Shown here: positions 34,323-42,979 of the stretch, one piece after another
How positions within the stretch are numbered: the first letter of the stretch is position 1
Layout: each line of letters begins with the position of its first letter
Origin: Clostridia bacterium
Lineage (GTDB): Bacteria > Bacillota > Clostridia > Christensenellales > Aristaeellaceae
Direction: 5' to 3'
DNA length: 64,000 nucleotides
Assembly: GCA_017469265.1 (NCBI GenBank)
Contig: JAFUGS010000060.1
Location: 1 to 64,000, forward strand
Program-made: the position numbers and the translations under genes
The notes under the pieces: model-generated
Seen by the model: only the letters and a program-made list of their open reading frames with translations
Databases searched by the model: none
Told to the model about the DNA's origin: nothing

Positions 34323-35747
34323 ATGTTAGTCAACACCAAAGCCCGGGTCGGCGTCTTCGCCATCGCGCTGGGCGCCTATCTGCCCCAGTTCCCCTCCCTG
34401 GTGCCGGAATTCCAGGGACAGTACGAAACCTTCAAAAAGCGGATTCCCGATGACGTGGAGATGATCGATGGCGGCATCGTGACCACGAAGGAACTGGCCA
34501 TGGCGGCCGGGGACAAGTTCCGGGCGGCGGACGTGGATCTGGTGATCCTGCAGCTGCTGACCTACGCCACCAGCTACAACATGCTGCCGGCGGTGCGGGA
34601 TCTGGATGTGCCGGTGGTGCTGGTGAACGTGCAGAAGAAAAAGGCCCCGGATTACGCCACGACGGATACGCCGACATGGCTGGGCGAGCTCTACGCCTGC
34701 GGCGCGGTGGGTGAGATGGTGGCGGATCTGGAGCGGGCCGGCAAGCGGCACGCGGTGATCACCGGCGTGGAGGAGGGCGGAGACCCGGCCCTGCAGGCGG
34801 AGATCGAGGACTGGTGCCGCGCGGCCCAGGTGCGCCGCCGCTTCCGGGACACCAATATCGCCCAGATCGGCCGGCCCTATCCCGGCATGATGGATTTGTA
34901 TATTGACGAAACCAATCTGTACCACCGGATGTGGCTGTACACCAAGCAGTTCGACTGGGAAAAGATGTGGGCCATCGCGGATCTTATCACCGACGAGACG
35001 GCAATCCGCGCCAAGGCGGAGGATATCCTGAACACCTTTGACATCGAGGGCGGCGCCACGGTGGAGACCGTCTGGGACATGGCGAAGTACGTGGTCGCCT
35101 TTGAACAGTGGGTGAAGGATGAACAGCTGGGCTTCGTGGCCAGCCACTATGACGGGTTTGCCCAGGGCATCGCCGGCAAGCTGGACTCCATGCTGATTCC
35201 GGCCTTCTCCATGCTGATCAAGCAGGGAACCGCCTGCGCCGTGGAAGGGGACATCAAGGTGGCCATGGCCATGGGCATCCTGAAGACCATCGCGGGCACG
35301 GGCCAGCTGAGCGAGATGTATTCCATCGACTTTGATGAGGATATCTGCATCATCGGCCATTCCGGCTCCGGCGACGCGGACATTTCCCAGGCGCGGAAGC
35401 CTACCATGAAGATCGTGCCGGTTTTCCACGGCAAGACCGGCGGCGGATATCTGACCCAGTTCTATCCGCCCACGGACAGCCCCATCACCTTCCTGGGCAT
35501 CACCCAGGACCGGGACGGCCACTTCAAGTTTGTGGTCGCGGAAGGCGTGAACGAGCAGGGGCCCATCTTCATGTTCGGCGACACCAACATGCGGATGCGC
35601 TTCACCATCGGCGCCCGGGAATTCTGCAACCGCTGGAGCGAAGCGGGTCCGACCCATCACATGGCGGCGGCCGTGGGCCGGCACATTGACACGATTCTGA
35701 AGGTCGCGAAGATCTTTAATGTACCGGTGGATGTCATCACCCGGTAA
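34323..35747 (+). CDS. L-fucose/L-arabinose-isomerase-like sugar isomerase
   Basis: The 474-residue protein resembles the L-fucose isomerase-like/arabinose isomerase superfamily: N-terminal Rossmann-like ARVGVFAIALGAYLPQFPSL and DLVILQLLTYATSYNMLPAV, then CAVEGDIKVAMAMGIL near residue 300, DEDICIIGHSG near 339 and a late HHMAAAVGRHIDTILKVAKI. It stands exactly where rhaA would be, between rhaB and rhaD, and no RhaA-type gene is seen. I infer it converts L-rhamnose to L-rhamnulose, but fucose or arabinose activity is not excluded. AAGGAGGATCC precedes the ATG. Confidence 0.82.
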   Translation: MLVNTKARVGVFAIALGAYLPQFPSLVPEFQGQYETFKKRIPDDVEMIDGGIVTTKELAMAAGDKFRAADVDLVILQLLTYATSYNMLPAVRDLDVPVVLVNVQKKKAPDYATTDTPTWLGELYACGAVGEMVADLERAGKRHAVITGVEEGGDPALQAEIEDWCRAAQVRRRFRDTNIAQIGRPYPGMMDLYIDETNLYHRMWLYTKQFDWEKMWAIADLITDETAIRAKAEDILNTFDIEGGATVETVWDMAKYVVAFEQWVKDEQLGFVASHYDGFAQGIAGKLDSMLIPAFSMLIKQGTACAVEGDIKVAMAMGILKTIAGTGQLSEMYSIDFDEDICIIGHSGSGDADISQARKPTMKIVPVFHGKTGGGYLTQFYPPTDSPITFLGITQDRDGHFKFVVAEGVNEQGPIFMFGDTNMRMRFTIGAREFCNRWSEAGPTHHMAAAVGRHIDTILKVAKIFNVPVDVITR

Positions 35748-35831
35748 GACGGCGAAGCCGCACACGGCGGAACGATCAGGGCGCGGAGCACGGCTGCCGC
35801 GGCCGGAAGAAAAAAGAAAGGAAAAAAGAAC

Positions 35832-36656
35832 ATGAGCATGCTGGATCTGGACATTATGCAGCGGTATATCCGCACCTGTAACGACGGCTGGCTGCAGGGC
35901 TGGCACGAGCGCAACGGCGGCAACCTGACCTACCGCCTGAAGGAAGAGGAAGTCGCGGAGATGCGGCCCTTCTTCTACGGGACGCCCCGGGAGTGGGTGC
36001 CCATGGGTGTGACGGGGGAGAACCTGGCCGGAGAATACTTTATTTCCACCGGCAGCGGCAAGTACTTCCGGAACGTGATCCTGGATCCGGAGGACAGCCT
36101 CTGCGTTGTGGAGATCAATGAGAAGGGGGACAGCTACCGCATCGTGTGGGGGCTGAAGAACGGCGGCCGGCCCACCAGCGAATTCCCCACCCACTTCATG
36201 AACCATTCCGTGCGGGTGGCGGCCACGGGCGGCGCGACCCGGGTGATTTATCACGCCCACACGCCCAACGTGATCGCCATGACCTACGTGCTGCCGCTGA
36301 CGGACCGGGATTTCTCCCGGGCCCTGTGGAAGAGCGCCACGGAATGCCCTGTGGTTTTCCCCGGCGGCGTGGGCGTGGTGCCGTGGATGGTGCCCGGCGG
36401 GGCGGACATCGCCCTGGCGACCTGCGAGAAAATGAAGGAATTCGAGGCCACGGTCTGGGCGCAGCACGGTCTGTTCGTATCCGGGCCGGATTTCGACATC
36501 ACCTTTGGGCTGATGCATACGATTGAGAAGAGCGCGCAGATCTGGGTGCTGCAGAAATCCACGGGCCTGCCGGAGCGGCAGACCATTACGGATGACGCGC
36601 TGCGGGCCATCGCGAAGGAATTCGGCGTCACGATCCGGGAAGAATTCCTGGATTAA
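35832..36656 (+). CDS. rhaD: Rhamnulose-1-phosphate aldolase
   Basis: The 274-residue class II aldolase splits L-rhamnulose 1-phosphate into DHAP and L-lactaldehyde. E117, H141, H143 and H212 fall at exactly the positions of the catalytic Glu and the three zinc ligands of the Escherichia coli enzyme, in EFPTHFMNH, YHAHTPN and WAQHGLF. GNLTYRL near residue 34 and FISTGSGKYFRN near 73 form the phosphate site. AAAGGAAAA precedes the ATG. It completes the rhaM-rhaB-isomerase-rhaD pathway in this region. Confidence 0.96.
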   Translation: MSMLDLDIMQRYIRTCNDGWLQGWHERNGGNLTYRLKEEEVAEMRPFFYGTPREWVPMGVTGENLAGEYFISTGSGKYFRNVILDPEDSLCVVEINEKGDSYRIVWGLKNGGRPTSEFPTHFMNHSVRVAATGGATRVIYHAHTPNVIAMTYVLPLTDRDFSRALWKSATECPVVFPGGVGVVPWMVPGGADIALATCEKMKEFEATVWAQHGLFVSGPDFDITFGLMHTIEKSAQIWVLQKSTGLPERQTITDDALRAIAKEFGVTIREEFLD

Positions 36657-36714
36657 CGCGGCGTGAAAGGGCCGCGGGACGGCGGGTAACACAGGAGGTT
36701 TTACGGGACTGAAC

Positions 36715-37998
36715 ATGAAAAGATGGATCGCGATCCTGACCGCGGCGGCGCTGGTTGTTCCGGCGGCGGCCCCGGCGGAAGAAGACGATTTGATGATTGA
36801 GGAGATCGTGGAGAACGTGCTGCTGGACGACACGGGGGAGGAAATTCCCCTGCCGGCGGCGGCTCCTGCGGCGCAGGCCGCCGTGACGGTCTTTACGCCC
36901 TCCTACGCCAGCGCCTGGCCCATCCGGGAAGGCGAGACGGGATACTGGACCCTGCCCATGGATATTACGGACGAGACCGCGGTCTGGGAGATGCTGATGG
37001 CGCCCATCACCGTGGTGGATACCGGCAAGGACAGCGGGGAGAAAACGCAGACCTATCTGTACCGGGAGCCGGATGAAAGCAGCCTGAAGGTGGGCGTGGT
37101 CACCTGCGAAAGCCAGGGCGTACGCGTGCTGGAGACGCGGGAGGACGGCTGGTCCCTGGTGGAATGCTACTCCAGCTCCTTCCACGCCACCAAGGTGGAA
37201 GCCTGGAATCTGCTGGTCAGCGGGTATATTCCGACAAAGTACCTGAAGCAGGTCAGCCCGAACCCGGATCTGGGCATCGTGGTGGACAAGCTGACCCAGC
37301 GGATGTACATCTTTCAGGACGGGAAGCTGCTGAGCACGCTGCTGTGCTCCACGGGGCTGGTGATGTGGAACGGAAGCAAGTACCAGCCGTACAATGAAAC
37401 CCGCAGCGGTGAATTCCTGCTGATGAGCAAGGTGGGAACGCTGATCAGCGACCGGCTGTACTGCGACATGGCGATCCGCTTCAACAGCGGCGACATGATG
37501 CATGAGGTGCCGCACGTCAAGAACGCGGACGGGACGAAGAACTACGGCTCCACCGAATATAAGCTGGGGACCAAGTGCAGCCATGGGTGCATCCGGGTGC
37601 AGCGGAACAAAACCCCGGAAGGGATCAACATGAGCTGGATCTGGAACCAGGTCAAGAGCGGGAGCAAGGTCAAATTCGTCATCTGGGAGGACTGGCAGGG
37701 ACGGCAGATCGCCGTGCCGGACGCGGATACACCCCTGTACTACAACCCGAACAAGGGCAATTACTACCATCGTTCCTCCTTCTGCTACAGCGCCAAGGCC
37801 ATTACCTTCCAGCCCTTCACCTACGGCGAGCTGGATCAGGAGCCCTTCAGCAAGCTGAAGCAGTGCCCCTTCTGCGGGCCGCCCCTGCGGGAGGCGGAAA
37901 TCCAGGCCGTCAATGAGCGGTACGCCGAAGGCGGGGATCACGATGAGCTGCTGACCAGCCTGCAGGCCGGCTATTATGAATACCTGCAGCAGAACTGA
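36715..37998 (+). CDS. Secreted L,D-transpeptidase (YkuD) with C-terminal Cys/His domain
   Basis: The 427-residue protein has a signal peptide (MKRWIAILTAAALVVPAAAP), a disordered acidic stretch, an SH3-like segment near residues 115-180 (YLYREPDESSLKVGVV), and a YkuD domain with GTKCSHGCIRVQ, whose catalytic Cys is residue 292. It would crosslink or attach to peptidoglycan. The last 90 residues hold YYHRSSFCYS and LKQCPFCGPPL, a possible metal-binding Cys/His module of the YHxxxC...CxxC type. It follows rhaD by 58 bases with its own AGGAGG and ends at a terminator; its link to rhamnose use is unclear. Confidence 0.9.
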   Translation: MKRWIAILTAAALVVPAAAPAEEDDLMIEEIVENVLLDDTGEEIPLPAAAPAAQAAVTVFTPSYASAWPIREGETGYWTLPMDITDETAVWEMLMAPITVVDTGKDSGEKTQTYLYREPDESSLKVGVVTCESQGVRVLETREDGWSLVECYSSSFHATKVEAWNLLVSGYIPTKYLKQVSPNPDLGIVVDKLTQRMYIFQDGKLLSTLLCSTGLVMWNGSKYQPYNETRSGEFLLMSKVGTLISDRLYCDMAIRFNSGDMMHEVPHVKNADGTKNYGSTEYKLGTKCSHGCIRVQRNKTPEGINMSWIWNQVKSGSKVKFVIWEDWQGRQIAVPDADTPLYYNPNKGNYYHRSSFCYSAKAITFQPFTYGELDQEPFSKLKQCPFCGPPLREAEIQAVNERYAEGGDHDELLTSLQAGYYEYLQQN

Positions 37999-38012
37999 AA
38001 ACAATACGGAAA

Positions 38013-38050
38013 GCGCCCCGGAATCCGATGATTCCGGGGCGCGCGTTTTT
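38013..38050. terminator. Terminator between convergent operons
   Basis: GCGCCCCGGAATC (38013-38025) pairs with GATTCCGGGGCGC (38030-38042), followed on the plus strand by GCGTTTTT. Confidence 0.8.
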
Positions 38051-38068
38051 ATCATCCGGGGTTGAAGA

Positions 38069-39091
38069 TCAGCCCTTGGCCCGGCTCTTGCCGCGGCGGC
38101 TGAGAACGATGCTCTGGAGCACGATGAAGAAGAGCAGCATGGCGCCGGTGGTGATGCTCTGCCACCAAGGATCCTTCAGGCCGCTGGTGACGACGATCTT
38201 CTTGATGGTGGTCAGGGTCAGGGTGCCGAAGAAGGTGCCGATCACATTGCCCACGCCGCCGCTCAGCAGCGTGCCGCCGATAATGGAGCTGGCGATGGCG
38301 TTCATCTCCGCGCCGGCCGCGTTGGTCGCGTTGCCGGCGCCGGTATGCATCATGAAAACGAAACCGGCGATGCCGCTGAGCAGCCCGCTGATCAGATAGG
38401 TCATGAAGCGGGTCTTTTTCACATTGATGCCCAGCATCAGGGCGCTCTGCTGGTTGCCGCCCAGGGCGTAGAAATTCCGCCCCAGCCGGAGGTACTTCAG
38501 CACCAGGAAGATGACGATGACACAGAGCAGGGCAATCAGTACGCCCAGTTCGATGCGCCCGGGAATGAGGTTGCCGTTTTTCGCCACATATCCCAGCCAG
38601 GGGATCTCCAGCTTTATAGAGCGGATGGCGTTCAGGCCCTCATGGGTCAGCTTCTGGGGATTGACGGACAGAATGGTGGTCATGCCCCGGGCAAAGAACA
38701 TGCCGGCGAGGGTCACGATAAAGGGCTGAATCTCCAGATAGCTGACCAGCAGCCCGTGGACGGCGCCGAAGGCCAGGCCGATGCCCAGGGCCAGCAGCAT
38801 GGAAACAAAAAGATTGCCGTCCGCGTTCAGGTAAAGCACGCAGCTCATCACCACCAGGGAGGTGACGCCGCCCACGCTGATGTCGATGCCTCCGCCGATC
38901 ATGACCACCGTCAGCCCGCAGGCCACGATGATCAGCGGCGCGTTGTCGTTCAGCAGGTCGAAGATCTGCTGGGCCCGAAGGAAGCCGCCGCCCAGAAAGA
39001 TCATCGCCAGGGCATACATGGCGATAAAGATGCAGATGGTGATGGTCATCAGCAGCTGGGTATCCGTAAGCGGTTCACGACGTGTTTTCAT
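38069..39091 (-). CDS. yjfF: YjfF-type sugar ABC importer permease
   Basis: A 340-residue permease of the ribose/galactofuranose class with about ten spans. LIIVACGLTVVMIGGGIDISVG near residue 53, GALNAI-like segments and LGGNQQSALMLGINVKKTR near 215 are characteristic of YjfF. It pairs with the upstream YtfT-type permease; its ATG overlaps that gene's TGA by one base (TGATG), preceded by AAAGGAGG. It is the last gene of the importer operon. Confidence 0.88.
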   Translation of the reverse strand: MKTRREPLTDTQLLMTITICIFIAMYALAMIFLGGGFLRAQQIFDLLNDNAPLIIVACGLTVVMIGGGIDISVGGVTSLVVMSCVLYLNADGNLFVSMLLALGIGLAFGAVHGLLVSYLEIQPFIVTLAGMFFARGMTTILSVNPQKLTHEGLNAIRSIKLEIPWLGYVAKNGNLIPGRIELGVLIALLCVIVIFLVLKYLRLGRNFYALGGNQQSALMLGINVKKTRFMTYLISGLLSGIAGFVFMMHTGAGNATNAAGAEMNAIASSIIGGTLLSGGVGNVIGTFFGTLTLTTIKKIVVTSGLKDPWWQSITTGAMLLFFIVLQSIVLSRRGKSRAKG

Positions 39092-40167
39092 CAGCCCACC
39101 TCCTTTACGGCCGCCGCCCTGCCGGCGTGAAAACGGTTGACCAGGCCGGAAAACCAGCGCTTTACCACCGGCGACCCGATGACCACCAGCAGCACGATGA
39201 CGATGGCCTTGTAGGCCTTTACATCCGTGGAGGGCACCTTCATGGCGTACAGGGTGATGGTCAGCATCTGAATGACATAGGCGCCGAGAATGGAGCCGCT
39301 GATGCGGAATTTGCCGCCGCCCAGGCTGTTTCCGCCGATGGCCACGGCCAGGATGGTATCCATCTCAATATCGATGAGCAGGGTCTCGTGGTTGATCAGC
39401 CCCAGCCTGCAGACCCCGATGCTGCCGGCCACGGAAACGCAGATGCCCAGGATGATGAAGCTCAGCAGCTTGATCAGCGTGGGGCTGATGCCGTTCAGCC
39501 GGGCCGCGCTCTGATTGATGCCCACGGACTGAGTGAACAGCTCCAGCGTCGTAAACCGGAACACCAGGGAAAACAGCAGCGCCATGATGGCGACGATTAT
39601 GACCGGGGTGGGGATCGGAACGCCGGGAATAAAACTGCCGATGGCGCTGGTAATGGCGCTGTCGATGGTCGGGGTCGCACCGCCGTTGATCCAGTAGGCG
39701 ATGGAACGCCCGCAGGTATACAGGATCAGGGTGGCGATCATGGGCTGGATTCTGAAGACGGCGACCAGCATGCCGTTAAAGGCCCCGAAAAGCATGGCGA
39801 CGGCGCAGCAGGCCAGGAAGGCCAGCGCCACGGTTCCGCCCGTGACAGGCGCCGCTCCGCGGATGATCCGGACGAAGACGCTGCCGGCGATGGCGGCGGC
39901 GGCGCCGACGCTGATATCCTGTCCGCCGCAGGCGGCGGTGACCAGAGTCATGCCCATGGCCAGAATCGCCAGCTCGCTGGCGCCGTTGATGATGCTGATC
40001 AGGTTGCCGGCCAGCACCGTGTTGCCGGTATTGTTCAGCTTGGTCTCAATGCTGAAGAAGCCGGGATCCCGGATCAGATTGAAAATGATCAGCAGGCCGA
40101 TGGCGATCAGGGGGATCAGCAGCTGCCCCAGGCCGCCCCGGCGGGCTTTTCCCGTTTTCTCACTCAT
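39091..40167 (-). CDS. ytfT: YtfT-type sugar ABC importer permease
   Basis: The 358-residue membrane protein has about ten spans. GMTLVTAACGGQDISVGAAA near residue 76 and the late DTILAVAIGGNSLGGGKFRI are the membrane-core signatures of ribose-type permeases, and order and size fit YtfT. It overlaps the ATPase gene by four bases (ATGA), indicating translational coupling. Substrate by homology of gene order: galactofuranose or a similar free sugar. Confidence 0.88.
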   Translation of the reverse strand: MSEKTGKARRGGLGQLLIPLIAIGLLIIFNLIRDPGFFSIETKLNNTGNTVLAGNLISIINGASELAILAMGMTLVTAACGGQDISVGAAAAIAGSVFVRIIRGAAPVTGGTVALAFLACCAVAMLFGAFNGMLVAVFRIQPMIATLILYTCGRSIAYWINGGATPTIDSAITSAIGSFIPGVPIPTPVIIVAIMALLFSLVFRFTTLELFTQSVGINQSAARLNGISPTLIKLLSFIILGICVSVAGSIGVCRLGLINHETLLIDIEMDTILAVAIGGNSLGGGKFRISGSILGAYVIQMLTITLYAMKVPSTDVKAYKAIVIVLLVVIGSPVVKRWFSGLVNRFHAGRAAAVKEVG

Positions 40168-41672
40168 GACGCTTCACCTCCCGCGATGGTCTGCATGACC
40201 CGGGTTTGGGTCAGATCGTCCCCCGTCAGCTCGCCCACGATGTTCCGGTCCCGCATGACGATCAGCCGGCTGCAGGTCCGGAGCATTTCCTCGATTTCGG
40301 AGGATATGAAGGTGATGCTGACATTGTCCTCCGCCAGCTTCAGCACCAGCTTCTGAATCTCCAGCTTGGTGCCCACGTCGATCCCGCGGGTGGGCTCGTC
40401 CAGAATCAGGTAATCCGGATGGGTCAGCAGCCAGCGGGCCAGGATCACCTTCTGCTGGTTGCCGCCGGACAGGGAGCCGATGGGCGTATCCTTGCTGGCG
40501 GTTTTGATGTTCAGGGCCTGAATATACTCATCCGCGAACTTTTCCGCCTCGGCCCGGCTCAGGGGGCGGAAGAATCCCTTCATGACCTGCAGGGCCAGGA
40601 TGATATTCTCCCGCACGGACAGATCGGCGATGATGCCGTCCCGCTTCCGGTCCTCGGGAAGATAGCCGATGCCATGCTTCATGGCTTCGATGGGGCGGGT
40701 GATGCGCACGGGCTTCCCGTCCACCTTCACCTGCCCTCCGGTGACATGATCCGCGCCGAAGATGGCACGGACGCTTTCGCTGCGGCCGGAACCCAGCAGC
40801 CCGGTGAAGCCGTTGACCTCGCCCCGGTGAATCTGAAAATCGAAGGGGCGGCTTTCCGAGGAGGAGAGCTGCCGCGCCTCATAAACCACGGGCCCGTCTG
40901 TCCGGTTCCAGCGCTCGAAGGCATTCATGCTGTTCAGCTCATCCAGATCCTTGCCCATCATTTTGGCAACCAGCTGCACCTGCGGCAGTTCCTCAATCCG
41001 GTACGCGCCGACCAGCTCCCCGTTCCGCAGCACGGTGATCCGGTCACAGACCTCGTAGACCTGCTCCAGGAAGTGGGTGACGAAGATGATGCCGACGCCC
41101 CGGGCCTTCAGGTCCCGCATCAGGCTGAAAAGCATCTGCACCTCCTTGTCATCCAGGGAAGAGGTGGGCTCGTCCAGGATCAGCACCTTGCACTGCATGT
41201 CCACGGCCCGGGCAATGGCCACCATCTGCTGTACGGCGAGGGAGCAGCTGGCCAGCTGCTGGCGCGGGCGGGCGGGGATTCCCAGATTCTCCAGAATCTG
41301 TCCCGCCTTTTTCTCATACTCCTTCCGGCGAACCAGGAAGGAGGCGCCCCGGCCGATGTACATGTTTTCCGCGACGGTCAGGTTGGGACAGAGGGTGATC
41401 TCCTGATACACCGTGGCGATGCCGATGTTCTGTGCGTCCTGCGGAGAGTGAATATTCGCTTCCCCTTCCACGCCGTCCAGATGAATGCTGCCCGCGTCCT
41501 TTCCGTACACGCCGGTCAGCACCTTGATCAGGGTGGATTTCCCAGCCCCGTTTTCCCCCATCAGGGCATGAATCTCCCCCTTCCGGAGAGAAAAATCCAC
41601 ATTGTGCAGGGCTCTGACGCCGGGAAACTGCTTGCAGATTCCCCGCATGGTCAAAACCGTTTCGTTGGGCAT
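40164..41672 (-). CDS. ytfR: Sugar ABC importer ATPase (two-domain, YtfR/RbsA type)
   Basis: The 502-residue protein contains two ABC cassettes. The first has Walker A GENGAGKSTL near residue 38, and Walker B VLILDEPTSSLD near 158. The second has the degenerate GLLGSGRSES near 292, signature LSGGNQQKV near 402 and LILDEPTRGIDVG near 422. This double cassette is typical of RbsA/MglA/YtfR importers. GAAAGGAG precedes the ATG. It lies 174 bases after the binding-protein gene, with a terminator-like hairpin in between. Confidence 0.92.
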   Translation of the reverse strand: MPNETVLTMRGICKQFPGVRALHNVDFSLRKGEIHALMGENGAGKSTLIKVLTGVYGKDAGSIHLDGVEGEANIHSPQDAQNIGIATVYQEITLCPNLTVAENMYIGRGASFLVRRKEYEKKAGQILENLGIPARPRQQLASCSLAVQQMVAIARAVDMQCKVLILDEPTSSLDDKEVQMLFSLMRDLKARGVGIIFVTHFLEQVYEVCDRITVLRNGELVGAYRIEELPQVQLVAKMMGKDLDELNSMNAFERWNRTDGPVVYEARQLSSSESRPFDFQIHRGEVNGFTGLLGSGRSESVRAIFGADHVTGGQVKVDGKPVRITRPIEAMKHGIGYLPEDRKRDGIIADLSVRENIILALQVMKGFFRPLSRAEAEKFADEYIQALNIKTASKDTPIGSLSGGNQQKVILARWLLTHPDYLILDEPTRGIDVGTKLEIQKLVLKLAEDNVSITFISSEIEEMLRTCSRLIVMRDRNIVGELTGDDLTQTRVMQTIAGGEAS

Positions 41673-41767
41673 GCCTTTCGCTCCTTTCCCGCCGCGGCCG
41701 GGCGCCCCGGGAGGGACGCCGGTCGGATTTGCCTCAACCGGCCCGCTTTCCCATGAGACGCCGGTTC

Positions 41768-41814
41768 AAAAAAGCGGTGTGAGCCGCGGACCTGCATCCA
41801 CTGGCTCACACCGC
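41768..41814 (-). terminator. Partial terminator/attenuator after the binding-protein gene
   Basis: On the minus strand GCGGTGTGAGCC (41814-41803) pairs with GGCTCACACCGC (41785-41774), followed by TTTTTT. It lies inside an operon, so it likely lowers expression of the ATPase and permeases relative to the binding protein. Confidence 0.75.
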
Positions 41815-41846
41815 GCCGTTACGACTGTTTTTCCCTGTCGGGAGGA

Positions 41847-42797
41847 TTAATCTTCGCCCAGGCCGTAGGTGGCGATATCCTCATCCGTGATGGTCTTGGC
41901 GTCGAAGCCCTTTTCCTCGTTGATGATCTTCTTCTCCGCGGGGGTCTCGCCGCTCTTGATCAGGTCGCTGATGATCTGCGCCTGGAAGGGGCTGCACTGT
42001 CCGTCGTAGTTCCAGTTGCCGGCCTTCAGTTCCTTCAGCGCCCACTTGTTGCAGTCAAAGCCCATGACGATGACCTTGCCGTCCACGCCGTGGGTGATGC
42101 CGTTCTCGTCCAGGGCCGCCACAGCGCCCTTGGCCATGCCGTCGTTTTCCGCGTAGATGACGTTGAAGTCTTCGCCGCTGTTGATGACGGATTCCACGAT
42201 CTTCTTGGCTTCCGCTTCATCCCAGGTCGCGGTCTGCTGGGCCACCTTCTTCATGGTGCCGGCTTCAAACTGCGCGTCCAGCGCGCCGGTGCGGCCGATC
42301 TGCGCGTCGCTGCCCATGGCGCCCTGAATGTGGATCACGTTGTAGGCTTCCAGGCCCTGATCCAGCAGCCAGTTCACGGCGGTCTCGCCTTCCTTGGCCA
42401 TGTCGGAAACCACGGCGGCTTCATACAGGCTCTCGTCCACGTCGATCATCCGGTTGAAGAGATACACCTTGATGCCTGCTTCCTGGGCCGCGGTCAGGAC
42501 CTCGTCCCAGCCGGTGGTCTCAGCGGCGGAGATCAGCAGCACATCCACGCCGTCGGTGATGAAGCCCTGGGCGGCGGTCAGCTGTTCGTCATTCTTCAGG
42601 CTGTAGTAGGGAGACATTTCGTAGCCGTTCTCAGCGGTGAAGACGCTTTCAAAATCCGCCACGTTCGCGGCGCGGTAGCCGGACTCGGACGGGGGATTGT
42701 TGACCACACCGACCTTGATCAGATCGTCCGCCTGCGCGAAGGCGGCCATGCTCAGGCAAAGCGCCAGAGCCAACACGAGAGCAATCAGTTTCTTCAT
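41847..42797 (-). CDS. Periplasmic-type sugar-binding protein of the Ytf-like importer
   Basis: The 316-residue protein has a signal peptide (MKKLIALVLALALCLSMAAF, cut near residue 24; the Cys is not in a lipobox) and a type 1 sugar-binding fold: IKVGVVNNPPSESGYRAANV, GVDVLLISAAETTGWDEVL, AGIKVYLFNRMID, IYAENDGMAKGAVAAL and VIVMGFDCNKWAL. It is the substrate-binding part of the YtfRT-YjfF-like importer. AAGGAGG precedes the ATG at 42797; an upstream ATG at 42815 would be too close to that site. It is less YtfQ-like than the lipoprotein at 45779. Confidence 0.9.
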   Translation of the reverse strand: MKKLIALVLALALCLSMAAFAQADDLIKVGVVNNPPSESGYRAANVADFESVFTAENGYEMSPYYSLKNDEQLTAAQGFITDGVDVLLISAAETTGWDEVLTAAQEAGIKVYLFNRMIDVDESLYEAAVVSDMAKEGETAVNWLLDQGLEAYNVIHIQGAMGSDAQIGRTGALDAQFEAGTMKKVAQQTATWDEAEAKKIVESVINSGEDFNVIYAENDGMAKGAVAALDENGITHGVDGKVIVMGFDCNKWALKELKAGNWNYDGQCSPFQAQIISDLIKSGETPAEKKIINEEKGFDAKTITDEDIATYGLGED

Positions 42798-42840
42798 GGA
42801 AGTATCCTCCTTCATCTTTTGGAACCTTTCCGGTCCCTTT

Positions 42841-42979
42841 AGGTAAAATATATACCGGAAAGGGCAAAAAGAAAATGCAGGAAACTGCTTTTCAGGTTCG
42901 ATTTTATTTTTATTTTGCCTGAAAAAACAGGGAAAAGTTCAATTTCATTTCGGGAAAGGGTACTTTTTTCAGACCGCGG
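42841..42979 (-). promoter_or_regulatory. Control region of the importer operon
   Basis: The AT-rich stretch holds an inverted repeat TTTTCAGG (42889-42896)/CCTGAAAA (42918-42925), a GGGAAAAG/GGGAAAGG direct repeat at 42930-42960 and, nearer the gene, a TATATT-like -10 box on the minus strand near 42850. No good -35 box is seen, which fits activation by the AraC-type response regulator encoded immediately upstream. Confidence 0.45.

Noticed and set aside
34326..36833. An 835-codon leftward open frame opposite the isomerase and rhaD genes
   Set aside because: It is the antisense of two well-supported genes in GC-rich DNA, its translation is low-complexity and His/Gly-rich, and it has no ribosome site.
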